Positions 33,945 through 48,900 of a stretch of DNA of 64,000 bases are shown piece after piece (position 1 is the stretch's first letter; every line of letters starts with the position of its first letter). The notes beneath the pieces were generated by a model. That model searched no databases, was not told where the DNA came from, and worked only from the letters and a program-made list of their open reading frames with translations. The stretch covers positions 28,428,345 to 28,492,344 of the forward strand of contig OW203762.1 in NCBI GenBank assembly GCA_934045905.1, read 5' to 3'. Position numbers and translations under genes: made by a program. The stretch is from Leuctra nigra (Eukaryota; Arthropoda; Insecta; Plecoptera; Leuctridae).

Positions 33945-36900
33945 TCAACCATAACAGAAACTGGGATGTTTACCTTCTTCGTGACAAACTCCACATTTCC
34001 TTCGTTTTCTTGTTCCCGGCGCAGAATCACCGTCTGGCTTGTTCCCCCATCCTGAAACATATTTTCAAAGAGGCATGAGACATGAGACATTACGAGGAAG
34101 ACCGTATCAGGTCGATGATCAGCTGCTAGCGTGCATGGATACCAACAGTCTTCTGGCATCATCACTTCCTGAGCTTGTATAATAGTCATGGATTTTAAAA
34201 TCTGCAAATTTGAATCACCGTAGCCCAGTTGGTAAGCATAGACCAGCAATCTAAAGGTCGTGGGCTCGAATGCAGTCCTATAGTAAAAGAAGTGCCAGGT
34301 CGCTAAAAACAAAAGAAACCATAGATTTTGCGACCCCCGGGGGCTTCGGGGCAGGACCCCCCAATTTGGCCCAGGCGGTAAGTTTTTGTAGGTAAATTAT
34401 TTATTGATTGATTTATTGATTGATTTATTGAACTATTTATTGATAAGATCATGGATGTTGTCGGAACCATCGAAAACAAGGCAGTAGTAGCAGCTTGTTC
34501 CGATATGCGAAGTGGTGGACATGAAAAGGACCGTGGCTTGCGACGTTTTGAAGGCGTTACTTCCTTCATATTCTGGCGGCGACTGCGAAGCTGATGTCTT
34601 GCAGGGTGGTATTTAGTTTATGCTGGCTCCCAGATGGTCTCGTTTTTCATTTGTGTTGTTTTCTTAATTTTGTCAGGTGGCTGCGTGCTCGGCTCCGAGT
34701 GAGACACCTTGGTGAAGGGTCTTGTCGCGGCGGTAGGCCAATGGTCTGCTGCCCTAGCGTAAGGCTTGCTCCACTGCTCCGCGCCTGCTGCTGGGATGGT
34801 GGCTGCATGTGGTGCGCTCAGGTTCTCGTGCACGGCCCTGGCGGTGAACTCGACGAGGTGTTCTCCGCAAGAGTTGGTGCGAGCTTGGCAGGTGGCTCGG
34901 TCGGCATCACCAGGATCCTAGCCATGACATGGTTCCAGCCGTGTGGAAGGCAGATGCTGTCGTTGCGCTTGTTGAGGTTGCCAGGATGTCTCTCTATTTT
35001 GACTGCCTCTCGGATGGTGCGGACGGTGTAGAGCTCGACGGATGCGAGTCATTGCCTCGAAATTGATGACATGTCCTCAACAAGCTGCCGACGGGTCTGG
35101 TTGATGTAGGTGCGGATTCAGTCTGAGCAGATGATCTCGTAGATGCCTCTCTGCTCGAGGTGAATCTTGTCTTTGGCGTTGCCCAGGAGCTAAAAGATCT
35201 TCTGGCCTGTCTTGATGTTGTGCTCTGCCAGGAGTCGGCCGATCCAGTTGATGGTGCCCTTGAATGCCTAGTAGTAACTCCTTCAAAACGTCGCGAGCCA
35301 CTATCCTTTTCAGGAACACCACTTCGCATATCGGAAAAACTACTGCTTTGTTTTTATTTATAATTTCATTTTATGCATGGGACCAAGTTGTACATTTTGT
35401 ACAGTATTTTGTACATGTTGTACAGTTGTACTACATTTCAAATTCAGATTATGAAACATCCGTGACCATAGCATTTTCAAAATTTTGCTAATTTCAAATA
35501 TAGTGTAAAAAAGTTGAGATGAAATTTATTTTTCAATTTTGAAAATTAATAGTAGGTATTTACCATGAAATCTGTTTATATAAAATGGATGAATTTAAAG
35601 GCTTATGCAAAAAGATAGTAGGGCATTGCACTTTTCCCGAAATACGGTACGAGGTGCCTCACCAACACCACTGCATCCCTGGACCCCAAGTCATGAAATC
35701 AGTCGTTTTGAAACCGATTGTGATTTCATTGTATAAAACGTAACAAAATTGAAGGATAAGGCTTAGTTGTCAACTTTTTTTGGTTTTAAACATAGAAAAC
35801 GTGAACGTTTTCAAAACGCCGATTTCAAGACTTTGGGTCCTGCTCACAGGATTGTGGAACTAAAGGCCCGTCAGAAAGGGAAAGTGGAGTTCAGAGAACT
35901 CCTGTTAGACCAATGGTTAGAGAAGAGTGGCATTTAGAAAGCAAGACAAAACTGTTGTAAAAAAACTCACAAAAAACAAAAAAGTAATAGTGGTCGATTT
36001 CTGCTTGAAACGTTTCATTGCTTCTATCCACAACACAATATAATCACTTACCCCGTCCCATAGTTCTTGGTCCTTGCTGCTGACCCCACTGCATTCCCGG
36101 GCCTCCACCTCTATCTCCACCATAGTTGGAGTTTGTCTGTCCCCCGCCGGAATCATCGAACAGGAAGAACTTGCAGTTCTGTGGATCGTCCCGGTTCTTG
36201 GGGCAGACGTAGTAGGGTCGACCCACATTCTGTCCCTGCTGCGTGATACGCCGAATGGCTGGGACGCCGCAGTTACAAACTACGTCGTCGCCTGAGTGTG
36301 CATTTGAAGATGCTGCTGTAGAGGGAAAGATGAAGAGAAATTTAATTAGTCCATTCAAATCTTTATGTGATTTAATGAGTGTACACACAAGAATAATTCA
36401 ATCATTTGTATAATTTGCTATTCTGCTATTTTTATATTTTGCAAAAATAGATAAAAAAAAAAACGGATGCTATTTCTCTTTAACGGCAAGTTATTGAGAA
36501 ATCTCCAGAGTTTAATAAACTGGTATTCCCATGTTTTATTGATTTAGTTTTAGTTTTAGTTTTAGTGTTCAGTTTATTTTTCCAATAATACACAAGTATT
36601 GTAACAATAAGTTCAAAATACCCTAGGGTTGGGGTTTGTTGGAATATACAATAAGAGAAAGCACTGGATCGAGTTATTTTACATTTAGTGAAGTGAATTA
36701 CGACAGAAAAGTGAGTAGGAAATTAATTGATTATGTCATGGGACTAGATACTGACAATAAAGTTAAAAATAACAAACGGAGGAAAAGTCAAATAAGCGAG
36801 TCTGAAAAAATTATTATTTAATTTAATCACGGATCAAATAATTACGTCATTGCAAGGATTGAATGGTATCAAAAGGGAGAGCGATGTGTGAATATTGTCC

Positions 36901-39900
36901 TGTGCTATGCTGACAATGCTGGGTTAATGGCTGAAACTAAAGGCGACTTGCAAACGCTCTTATTTACATTTAACGTGACTGCCAAAGAAGGACCTAAACA
37001 TGAAGATTTCCTCGTCCAATACAAAGTGTTGGTAATCAGTTCACGAAATCCAATAAGATGCAAGGCTAAAAGTTGTCGATAACATATTGAACAAATTATA
37101 AGTTTTACTTATTTAGATGTTACAATTGCTAATTACAAAGACATGCAAGGGGAAGTTTCTCCTCAGTGGATGCTTAACCAAGTGATCGAAGATCAAATAT
37201 ATTAAGGTGGCTGGAGCGATCGAGGCATGGTCTCAGAACTTCATAATTTTTTGTGTACTGATATTCATACCATACACAATCCCTGAAAAAATTATACACC
37301 TCTTGCATCTAATATCTGAGAAAATTTGAGTTTTCTCCCCTAGATGTTATCTTATGGCAGTCACGTAAAATTTAGAAATTTTAAAGCTATAATGAAGTTT
37401 TAATTTTTTTACCGATAGATTGGAGCAAAAAAACTTTTTTTCTTGTAGATATATGGACGTACTATCAAGAAAAACATTTAAAACAATACCAACATGTGCT
37501 ATTTTAAAAGTTAGAAACCAAATTCGAAATGATTTTACTATCTCTACCATGTTAAAACTTTGCTTATTCTCTAATAACATAAAATTGAAACCTCAATCTT
37601 GGCCTGGAGTTGCAAACGAAAAGACGTTAAAAAATCTTTTAAACTTAAATGTAGTTGAAATAATGGAAAACGTTTTTTGAACTTATACTTTCAAGAAGAA
37701 AAAATATTTTTGTAGGTATATATCGATCGCTCCAGCCACCTTAATATTGAGACAACAGCAAGGATATAAAAGTGTTGTTAGACAAGTACTCACACAGCTG
37801 AAGCAAGAGCAGACGCCTCCAGAACGAAGGGTTTGCTAAATGTTAGTGAAATGAAAACTTTAAGAATTGTAGGGAAAGCCAGGATAGACAGAGTAAGAAA
37901 TAAAGATGTCAGGGATACTGTGGTGTGGAGGATATCAACGACTAATGAATGGGTGGAGAAGAGACAAAGGCAATGGAATGAGCATGAGGAGAGAATGGGA
38001 GAAGACAGAATTGTGAACGGAGAGCTAAAGACGGGAGACCAGTCGAAATTAGAAATGTCGGGAGACCGAGGAAAAGGTGGAAGGAGGCCATAAGTTCCTT
38101 ATTTTGCAATAAGAAACAAGCTTTGAGCTTCGAGAGAAAGTGGAAGGAGAACAAATAACGAACTAAGTAGATTGGAAACGACACTCACAAGCACCAGGTC
38201 TTTGTGCTGGTTGCCGAGCGGCTCCCCCCATTGCTCCACCTCCTCCTCGTCCAGAATTATCATTTCGCTGCTGGCCTCCATTTGGGACATCGTCCCACAA
38301 AAAAAAAACGCATTTTCCCGGGTCATCCATTTGCTTTGCACAGCCGTAGTAGGGTCTACCTTGGTTCGATCCTCTCTGTGTAATTCTTCTTATTGCTTGA
38401 ACGTTGCAGTTACAATAGACATCTTTGTTCGAGGCATCATCGAGGCGGTTGCCATTGTAGGAAGAAGTATTCTGGTTTGACGCTAAATGTAATCAATCAT
38501 TATCATTATCAGCCAAATAATAACATCTCTCTACCTGTGAGTCTGCACTTTAGAAGTAGAAAGGGGAAGTCCATTTCAATGATTTATAAGAAGAGCAGAA
38601 GCTAGCATGTCTGCCTTCATCCAGTCGTCTTTGTGGTGACAAGAGTTATTTTGAAAGGGAATACTTTAGTACAACTGTATTTGACTTGATAATGATGGAA
38701 ATTTAGCAAATCTCTCACTTAGGGATGGTGTTTCAGAGGTAACCTGCGAAATAAAAACGCGCACCCGAAGGATCTGGGTTCGATTCCCAGTCGGGGTGCG
38801 CGTTTTTATTTCGCAGGTTACCTCTGTATTTGACTTACCTACGTCTATTTGCAATTGCAATAGAACTTTTCTGGGGATTTTCAATGGTGTAAAACCTTAA
38901 ATCACGAAAACTCTGCTTTCAAAGTACAAATATTATGAGAAATAAATTTATCTTATTTTTGTAATAATATAAATTGCATCCACAGATCACTACCAACCTG
39001 TTGGCGCTACTCTTGCGACTGGAGGTACACTGCCATCTGGTTGTTCCCATGCCCAGAAGTCGCACTTATTGTCACCGCACTTGTGGTAGAACCTGCCTTG
39101 ATTAACACCATCTTTGTGTACCCTCAGCCGATTGGCTTCCACACCACATTTGCAAAGAACCGGAGACCGAGGTTGATTTCCGTTATTGATTCTGTTGACC
39201 CCTGGCAGAGCATTGTCTCTTGCTCGTGCGGGTGGCGGATTGTTGGGTGCTGGGGGTGGGGGAGGAGGACGTGGGGGTGGCCCCCCTCCTCCTCCACCTC
39301 CACCTCCACCACCGGCTTGATTGCCTCCTCCTAGTAGAAAATAATAAATTATTAAGTCTACTATACTCTACAGAGCCGAGGCTCCACTAGTGAGAATGTA
39401 ATAGAGAAGGGTGATCTGACGAGAAGCAAGGTATCCTACACATCAGCCATAGCCAGGGTGTAGATGGCAATTGTAAACTAAATTAAAAATGACTCCAGCA
39501 GTGTAAATGAAATAGGATCAGCATCACCTTTGTGCTCTTTGGTTGTTTGCTTTTCTTGTAATGCTATGTATCAATGTCATTATCACACAGATTCTCCAAA
39601 CGAACTTATATTTCGCATGGTTGAAGACCACTTTTGGGTTTTGTATACTAGTTTTTGGACAAAATTGGTTGAAAAACTATCATTTGAACCTCGCTGTTGA
39701 TGCGACATAAAATTAAAGAAAAACAAGGTGACATTTAGAAAATCTTGAATTCACCGGCGGGAAATAAAGAGTTCCAAGCCAAGCCATAAGGAGATGCTTA
39801 TTTAAATATTGTACTAAAAACAAGTAAACATCGCTCACCCCTGCCTGGTTCGTTGAAGTATTTACCCAGCGCTCTGTCAAGCTCAACGGCCCGCTGAACG

Positions 39901-42900
39901 GCCACCTCGAAGATAGACTTGTACTTGGCTATCTGCTCCCGGAGCACAGCGGCCGGATCCTTCCTGCCCTCGCAGATGTCTTTGAGACCATTCTCCAGCT
40001 CAGCTCGGAGGAGCGGCTTGGACAGAGCGACATTCATATCGTGACATATGCTGTCGTAGCCCTCAACCAAACCCATTCCCAGTTGACCCGGTACAAAGTA
40101 GATTCCTTCCATGCCCACATACTTCCGATCCTTGATCTTTTCAATGTGTTCTGCATGCGTAGCATCGGTGCCTGGGAAACATGTTGTAAAAGTGGTACTT
40201 ATCTACATAATGATGAGCACAACAGAAAATACAGTATTTACTCGAATATAAGCCTCACCCAAATATAAGGCTGACCCTAGTTACTGGAAGTCTGTTTTTA
40301 TAAACACTTGGTGTACGCAATTTGTGAATATAAGGTGCCGGTACCAGTGCACAGACGGGCACCAGTGCGCGGACAGTAAAATTTAAATAAGATGATCTTT
40401 CGTTGTTTGAAGGTTTCCTATCGAGTAGTAAGGCATAGGAAACCTTCAAACAATGAAAGATCATCTTATTTCTCTTTTATTGTTTGAAGGTTTCCTATGC
40501 CTTACTACTCTATTCGACACTAAGGCCCGGTTGTACAATGTCCCGATACGTAAGATAAAGTTCACTTTAGCCTAAAGTGGACTTTAGCAGTCTATATGGC
40601 TGTGTTTCATTGGTTTTTGCCAAGGTTTCAACCGATAAATCCCACTGCTAACTTTATCGGGACATTGTACAACCGGGCCTAAAAGTTGCAAAACGCCACC
40701 TAGCGGAAAAAGTTAACATCTATACCACGAGTACTTGTGCTCATGCGCACAGGGCGCTTTCAGGCAAGTCACTTAGATGTCAATTGTAACGAGTTCAGTA
40801 AAAGTTATAATTACATCGCGAAATAACAGAAATTGATGAATACCTTAGTGTCAACAATCAAATACAATCGGCATATTTCATTACAGCACACATTCATTCA
40901 AATTCTTGTGAAAACGAGATGTCTATTCACCAAAAATCACCATTTGACAGATGCAAATTGTTTATCTCACGGCCTTTTGAACACACATTTTCTTGACGCC
41001 TCGTTCAAACAATTGCAATCTGCCAAATGCTGCTTTTGGTGAATAGACATCTCGTTTTCACAAGAATTTGAATGAATGTGTGCTGTAATGAAATAATGCC
41101 AATTGTATTCGATTGTTGACACTGAGGTAAGCATCAATTTCTGTTATTTCGCGATGTATTTATAACTTTTTACGGAACTCGTTACGATTGACATCTAAGT
41201 GACTTGTATGTAAAAGTACGCACGCGCTGGGATTGTACTCGCGTGAGCGGCCAGCTTACTGATATAAGCGCATTCTCTAGGTACTTTTAGTGTCGAATAG
41301 GAAACCTTCAAACAATGAAAATACATCTTATTAAAGATAAGACATCTAATTTAAGATGATTGTTTGAATTTTTTCTATACATAAGTATGGTATGAAACCG
41401 TGAAACAATAAAAATATATATCATTTCCTAATTCCAAGCATTTAAAATTAGAGTGTTCGCGCACTGGTGCCCGTCCGCACACTGGTACCGGCACCACCCT
41501 ACTCCAGTAGGTTCACTCGGCACAACAAAAATTAATCGGGGAAAAAATTTGAATGACTGCTGGTCATGTTCCATACCAAAGCTTGTTATTATCATTGAAA
41601 TGTGAGGTCACCTACTAGAGTGAGACAAGGAGATCATTTGGACTGACTTCTGATGGTGCGATCTAACATTTTTCAGTCAATCAGATTTGCGTTGTGCCAA
41701 ATGTACCTACTATAAGAAAACACAAGAAAATAAATTAAAACTCAGCACAATTTTTTTTTAGATCCTTCTATCTCCGTCGTCAGGTAACACCATGGTGGTA
41801 TATAGGTTAGGTGAGAGAACGCCCTATCTCGTTCCCATTGCCCGCGCGGTCTCAAAAGGCACGCTGTTCACAGTTCCACCGCCAGGCGCGTGAGCGTCAC
41901 CCGGTCTGATGCACGGCGGCTGATAGTCGCGGAACAGAAGTAAAACATCACAACTTGGCGGGAAGGTCTGTTAAAAGTTGCCAACGTCGATATTCCTACA
42001 TGTATTTTGACGCGCTGAATCCAAAAAGAACCGTTGGCAAGTTGTGGTTTGACTCCTTCACCCTTAAATTCAACAAAAACGGGGATAACTACCCTTATTC
42101 ATAAAATCAGCTCTATGTCCAAAACTAGACGAGCTAAAACAAATCTTAAAAAAACATAATATAGCTGGCAATGTCATGAACATATTTGTCGCTGCATGTA
42201 TGGTCAAAATGTCAACATATAATGGTCAAATTTTTTTTTTATTTCGACTTGATTAAAATTCTGCCAAATTGAAAACATAACACTCAATTCCGGCAAGAAT
42301 ATACAAACCAAGCAGTTGCCATTTTTTCGTAACATTCCTAACTTTTCGACTGCCATAACAAAAGAAACGGCATGCAAAAATATTGAATAGTTTCGTCTAC
42401 ACAAATTTTCAAATACATTTGCCTCAGATCGCGGCCGCCTCGGCTCGACTCACACGGCCTTCCTTTACAGCCATTCAGCCAATTAGAATAAAGAATGACA
42501 TCATGTTGATCAGCTGATTCCTAGCTTCTTCAGGGTTTTCTGCATAAAAATGCATTTGTTTTATTATGATAATATGATATAAGTATGATATTATGTCCTT
42601 ATGTATCTCACGCGGCGAAGGTATACATAAAGATAAATGATATTTCACAAGATCACAATGAAAGTATAGATAGCAAAGCAACACATGAAAGACTGGACAA
42701 TATGTCACATAATTAACTGTCTGTGGAAAACATAATTGTAATTAATGATAATATTAATATGATAATAGTAATACGATATCGACTTATGCCAATAAATATG
42801 AACGTGACGTGTCTACGCATTGTCCGATATTATTATTAATTAATAATTAAAATCATACTTTTATGCACAGTGTTGAATGAATTCCAACAATTTAGCCCGG

Positions 42901-45900
42901 GGGGGAGGGGTCGGGGGGGGGGGGGGCAAACAGATTTTGCAAAAATAAGTGGTCTAGCCGGGCTCAATGGGTTCTTGACACCCAGAAAACTGCCGCGCGG
43001 CGAAATTTTATATAACTGACTATCTTAGATTAGTTTCAAATTAACTTATAGAGCATGTTGGGTCTGTCATATCTGCAATCTAAAGGAGGTCTATAATGAC
43101 AAGTTTGACAGTGCAAAAGGTGTCAAAGTAGGGAAAAAGTAGGGTTTGTAAAATGTTCGGCTCCCCCCCCCCCCCCCCCCCCCTATTCAAGGATGCCATG
43201 ATGCAACCCTGTTTGTGCATACCAAATGATGAAAAATTATGTTCACCCTGAGATCACAATGAATGTAGATGTCACAAAGTCAAGACTATAGATAATATCT
43301 TACAAATTAAAGGTAATGAAAAATATGTATTATCTGTGGACTGATAATAGCCATCTTGCCAGAAGTGCCTCCATCACGGTAACTTAATGAGCCCAGATTG
43401 TTATGAAGAATCATTGAACAGTGTATTTGGACAAAGGGCAATTAATTTTTTCGTGTGCTCACAAAGATGATGTTGATTATTCATAACTACATTTAAACTA
43501 AAGAATGCGACAACATTGCAAACAAACAACAATGTCTCTGAAGTGAAATCAAACCAAGAAAAAGTTATCAAAATTAACGACATCGTAAAACATAATTTTA
43601 ATTGCCTACCTATGTGTTAATTACTTAATTAGTAATAGTAACATTTCAGTTTGAAATAGTTTATCGTTTGCAATTTCAAATATCAACCATTCAGTGCACA
43701 GTACTAAAAAATCAATGAAAACAGTGATAGAACATTAATTGTATTTTTACATAAGTATAACAAATAGCGTATTGCTTAAACTGATACGTAAACAATTATT
43801 ATCGTTTGTGAACACACAATATGCGTAAGTGTAGAAATGAACGCGGCGTGAAATAACACTTTGCCGTCAGCGAAATCCTCGTCCTTGCATATGCTTGCAT
43901 TACAAGCGTCAGACCGGGTGATCGCAGCGCGCGCTGCGGCAGCGCGCGCTGCGGCAGCGCGTGCGTGTACCACTGCCTCAGCTTTGGTTCACTCACCTAA
44001 CCTATATACCACCATGGGTAAAACGATGGAGATATATTCCGTTCCATGGTGTCTATTTAGTTCTAGAGAGCACGGGCAGGTTTAGGACTTAGAAGGATCT
44101 CTGAAATGTTGCGAGAGGTTTTACTTATTTTATTATATAGTAAGTATCTACTGGAGTTTGTTCCAACAGTAGAAGTATTTTCTTATAACTTAATACGTTA
44201 ACTGACCAGACAAGAAAAGAACATATTTTACATTTTTAGTATTAGGTACCTACCTATACCGTGTTTTTCCATTAAAGCAATAAGATCAGCTTCAGTCAGT
44301 AAGTCAGGCGGGCTGGTTTCACCATCGACTAAATCTATTGACGTAGGTTGAAATTTCTGGTGAACTTGGTATTCGTGGATCTCTTTGGATGACCACCTGT
44401 CATATGGGTAGACATCCAAATAGTTGCGTTGGATGATCATAAGGCCAGTCGCACTAAACTGTAATCAAGTTTTAAAGTTAATTGAGAAAGATACCTTACA
44501 TTAGCAATGTACACTTTATGACTGAAACTTCATTAAACACGAACGGGTCTTTGCTTCTGATTACCTTCTCATCACTAATAGAAATATGCACTATCGTCTC
44601 TTTTCCTTCGGCATCCTTTGAGCAACACGCTAGGAAATGGCGGACGATGAATTCATACACTTTCTGTTCATTACCTGAAATAAGAGTTTTTAAAGTCAGT
44701 AGAGCATTACCTATGTACAACTCAAAAAAGGGGATCCTAGGGGATTTTTTTTTTTTTTTTATTAGCAAAGTTTCCATAGAGATCACAGTGCTTGACATTT
44801 ATTGTAATCTTTGTTTACATACTACCTATTCCTTATGAATATGATGGTGTATTAGAGGTGGGAAATTCTGTGTATTTTAGTCAACGCTTCAACCAGTCTA
44901 AAGTTACGTTTACACGTTTAGAGAACCATAAAAACGTTGAAAGGACCTCCCTCCTATGCCCCCACTAGGGATGGCACCCGGTAAAATTTACCGATTATTA
45001 ATTTACCGGTAAAAAAAATGGTAAATTAAGTTTTTTTTTAATCCTTTCGAATGTATGAATGGAGATATCACAATTTAAGTAATAACTGTAATAAAACTTC
45101 AGTGTTACAACATTAGCAGTCAGGCATATTTTAAGTTGATTTTTGGTTGTCCTCAATCATTCAAAATGATAATTCCTTAGTATACGATTAGTACTTCCAA
45201 TGTCGGAATCTTTGTACATAGGTTTGCTTGTTTAGCAGACACAGCATAGCGATTGTAACTTGATCAAATTGGTATGGTCGACAATTCCTCGTATGGGAGA
45301 AGAGGACAGACATGGCATACAAGATTGGTCAAATCAATATGCTTTTCTGCAAGTTATTTCGATCAGCTATATAATCCCTTATCAAAATGCAGTATTATTA
45401 TTAACATCGATTATAGAATATAAGTAGTATTGTTATTGTCCTGACTGATAATCTTTGTAAATGGGTCAAATAATAAAGTAGGGTCATTTTTGTATTTGGT
45501 ATAGTCATATGTTGGTATCTGCTATCGTTTTACAAAATTTACCGCTGACCGGTAAATTTACCGATTTTTTCAGAACCGGTAAAAGTGCCATCCCTAGCCC
45601 CCACTTTCAAGAAAATTTGGGATATATACCTATTTGAGAGCTTATCAACACTCTAATTGCTGAAAGTGTACAAAGTCCAGGATATCTTCCAGTATTGCCA
45701 CTTTACAATAAAAATAAAAATAATTTTATAAAACTAGGAAAACGCTCTGAGTAACGCGTTGATGAGCGAGCACTGATACGCGCAATACCTCCAACCGAAA
45801 TTCTGTTTATCGAAAATGTCCTTAAAAGCCAATAATTCTTGAATTTCGTCACAGACTTGTATGAAAATCTCCAACAATTCCTAATTCCTTATTGGGAAAT

Positions 45901-48900
45901 ATTGGTCCCAATAACCACGCAAAGTTTTAAGTTGATCGATTGAACCTTTATGATTGAACGATTCCTTGTTAATTTACAAAAATCACAGGATCTCGTTCAA
46001 AAAATATTTAAACGGTCATATCAGTTTCATATTAATATACGTTTGAAAGTTTCTGCTCTAACAACCTTGAAGTGAAGATCCGAAGATGCCGTGAAATGTG
46101 AAATTCGAGAAATATGACAGCCAACACGCAAAATATCCGTAAACTGTCAATAACTGTTGAATTTAAACACAGTTTAGTCTGAAAATTGTCAAAAATACAG
46201 ATAATGTTGGACCCGATGACCATGCAAATTTTTAAGTTGATCGGTCAAACGGTTCTGGTTTAAATTTCAAAAAGCACATGAAATATTTTTTAAAATTTTA
46301 ACCAATGGAACGATTTGGCTGAAAATTTGTAAAATAAGAGACAATGTTGGTCTTAATGACCATGCAAAATATAAGGTTGATCACATTTGTCGAAGACCAT
46401 TTTCATTTTTCAGCCTATCAGGAGATGTTTAATTAAATTTTAACCAATCAATGAATTTCAAAAAAAATTGGGGTCAGCAAACAGAGAAGGTTGTCTCTAC
46501 ATATGTGCAAAATTTCAGGTCGATCGGTGAAACTGTGCGATTTCTATTGCTCCATTTAGCAGACAAAAACAAAAAAAAACAAAAAAAACAAAAAAAAACA
46601 GAGGTCCGTGTCAAAAGAGTCAAAAGGAGACGCTCGCTTCGCTCGCTCAATAAATAGACATAGTTTTCAGTTACTTTGACATGATATTTTGAGTAGTAGG
46701 TAGTACACATATTACAAAAAACAACACATTTTATTTTAGTTATACGATTAAACGTTTACCTAACAATCTTTAAATGCGTAATCTTCACAATTGATGTTTA
46801 AACGTGTACCCTCCCCCCCCCCCCCCCCCCCCCTAGTGTGCCCTAGTGTGTATCGAGTATCAATATACGTATGTTAAATTAAGCTTGAAAAATCGAAATA
46901 CAAGATTCTGTGATATTTAGATAGACCTTGCTTTTAAGTCCTCAAATAGAATTGATTGTATGCAGTGCAAAAGCATTTTTTTTTTTATTATTTCATATAT
47001 ACCTAATGGAGCTGGGAGTGGAGAGTTTGGGGTTCAAGATGGGTAGAGAGAGAGAGATTGTGTTGGTTTGGACACATGAAAAGAATGGATCTCAATAGAA
47101 TCCCAAGACAGGAGTTTGAAGAAACAGTGGTGGGAAGAAGAAGAAGAGTGGGGAGACCAAGAGAGAAGGAGTGGTCTTATCAGAGAAGACAAGGATGAAA
47201 GGCAGCAAAGGTGGCCGGAAGTGGTAGCAGATAAGTGGTGGGAGGACAGGAGGATCTGGAGGGAACTGGTGGAGAAGTTGGAGGAAGGTGATGAGGATGA
47301 AGAAGAGGAGGAGGATGAAACGTCAGGCCTGGCCAGCCGGTTTGGAAGAGATCCGAGGCCCTAGACCCAGTGGGAGCTCCCACTGTCTGACCTGACTACA
47401 TTGTCGGAACCAGAAGAAGATTATTATTATTTATACCTAATGCAATTGACAATATTATGGAAGGCCGTCAGGGCATGGTTAAGTTACCTATAGGTAAAGG
47501 TAATAAAATAGACCTAGGTATTATGACAAGTTAACACGGCTAAATATTTCATTCAATTTATTGAGTTAAATCGTTCGGTTCATAATTATTGAATTCAATT
47601 AATTGAATAAAACATTGAACCATGTAAACTAGGATTTATATTAAATGATTTTCGATTGTACAGATTTAGTGCCAATCATCCAAGATTTTGATGGCCCATA
47701 AATATAATGTGTATTAAACCAATTATAAATTAAAAGAAGAATGGATCCTCATAAGTGGCCCCTGAAACTATGGCACTGGAGGAAGAGAGGATGACTGCTG
47801 AGAGAATGGCAGGAGGATGTGAGGGAAGCAATGGAAAGAAGAACCGTGTTAGAAGAGGATTGGATGGACAAGGAGAGGGGGTGATAAGGGTGAGAGAAAT
47901 GCCATGTGTTGTAGGATACTCACAATCTAGATAAGAATCCAGCCATGCGCAATGGCAATAATCAGCCTAAGTAGCCTACCTACTTACCTCCTAGGGAGTC
48001 CGTGTATTTGGTTGGGTGTATCGGAGGATGGGCTTTGTCAGACTTTTTACCAGCCCTTGGATTGGGACCATCTGCTAACACACGGGAAGCAAATGGCCCC
48101 CACTGTCGGTCGTTAACCTGCATCTCAACCAGTGATGGTAGATCTATTTCCTTTGGGAAGATATTTGTCTCTGTTCTCGGATAGCTGATGAAGCCCTTAG
48201 TGTACAGTTTTTCAGCAATTGACATCATTTCCTTGGCACCGATACGAAGTTTACGAGACCCTAGTTTCTCCATTTCCTGCAAACAATTATAGACTAGATT
48301 AGTATTACCCAATTTAAACATTTTGTAAAGGAGACATCTTATCTGAAAAGTACTTACGACTGTGTCCAATGGTAAAGGTCTCCACTTGCTCTTAGGTTTG
48401 CTTTGAATACTTTCAACAGTAGCTTCAGGATTATCAACACAATCTTCATAGTACATTCGGCACGTTTCTTGCTCATACAATCGTCCACGTTGCCAAAGAA
48501 ACTCAACCGTTAGTTCTCCAATTTTGTGAGTAACTTTTAACTTCCAAAACGGCTCCGGTATAAATTCTTGATTTGCTTTATAGCGTTCAACAACGAAACC
48601 AAGTGTAGGAAACTGACAACTACCATAGCTGATCATCATGTTTGACAAGACTTCTGGGAAAATTCTTTGTAATCGTAATGTTTGGAGGCGAGTGAAAGCA
48701 GCCCCTATCCTTAAATCTAATTCTTGGCGTACATCAACAGCATTGCTGACAGCTTTATTTGGCTGTTCAAGAGTCCTAATAGCCCGTTCAACTGATCTTG
48801 CCGTAATCTCTGAGAAAATTGCTCGATATACTTGGATATTTGGCTTGATGGCTTTGCAAGTGTCTATAATCTCAAACCCAATATTCTCTCCTTCTCGATC

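Noticed and set aside
34211..34283. Possible functional tRNA gene
   Set aside because: A box is good but the B box and T arm are degenerate and no acceptor stem closes; kept only as a SINE or pseudogene call.
43915..43975. gcagcgcgcgct repeats resembling a CRISPR-like or coding alanine repeat
   Set aside because: Only a few short tandem units of a 15-base GC-rich sequence in an intron; no spacers and eukaryotic context.
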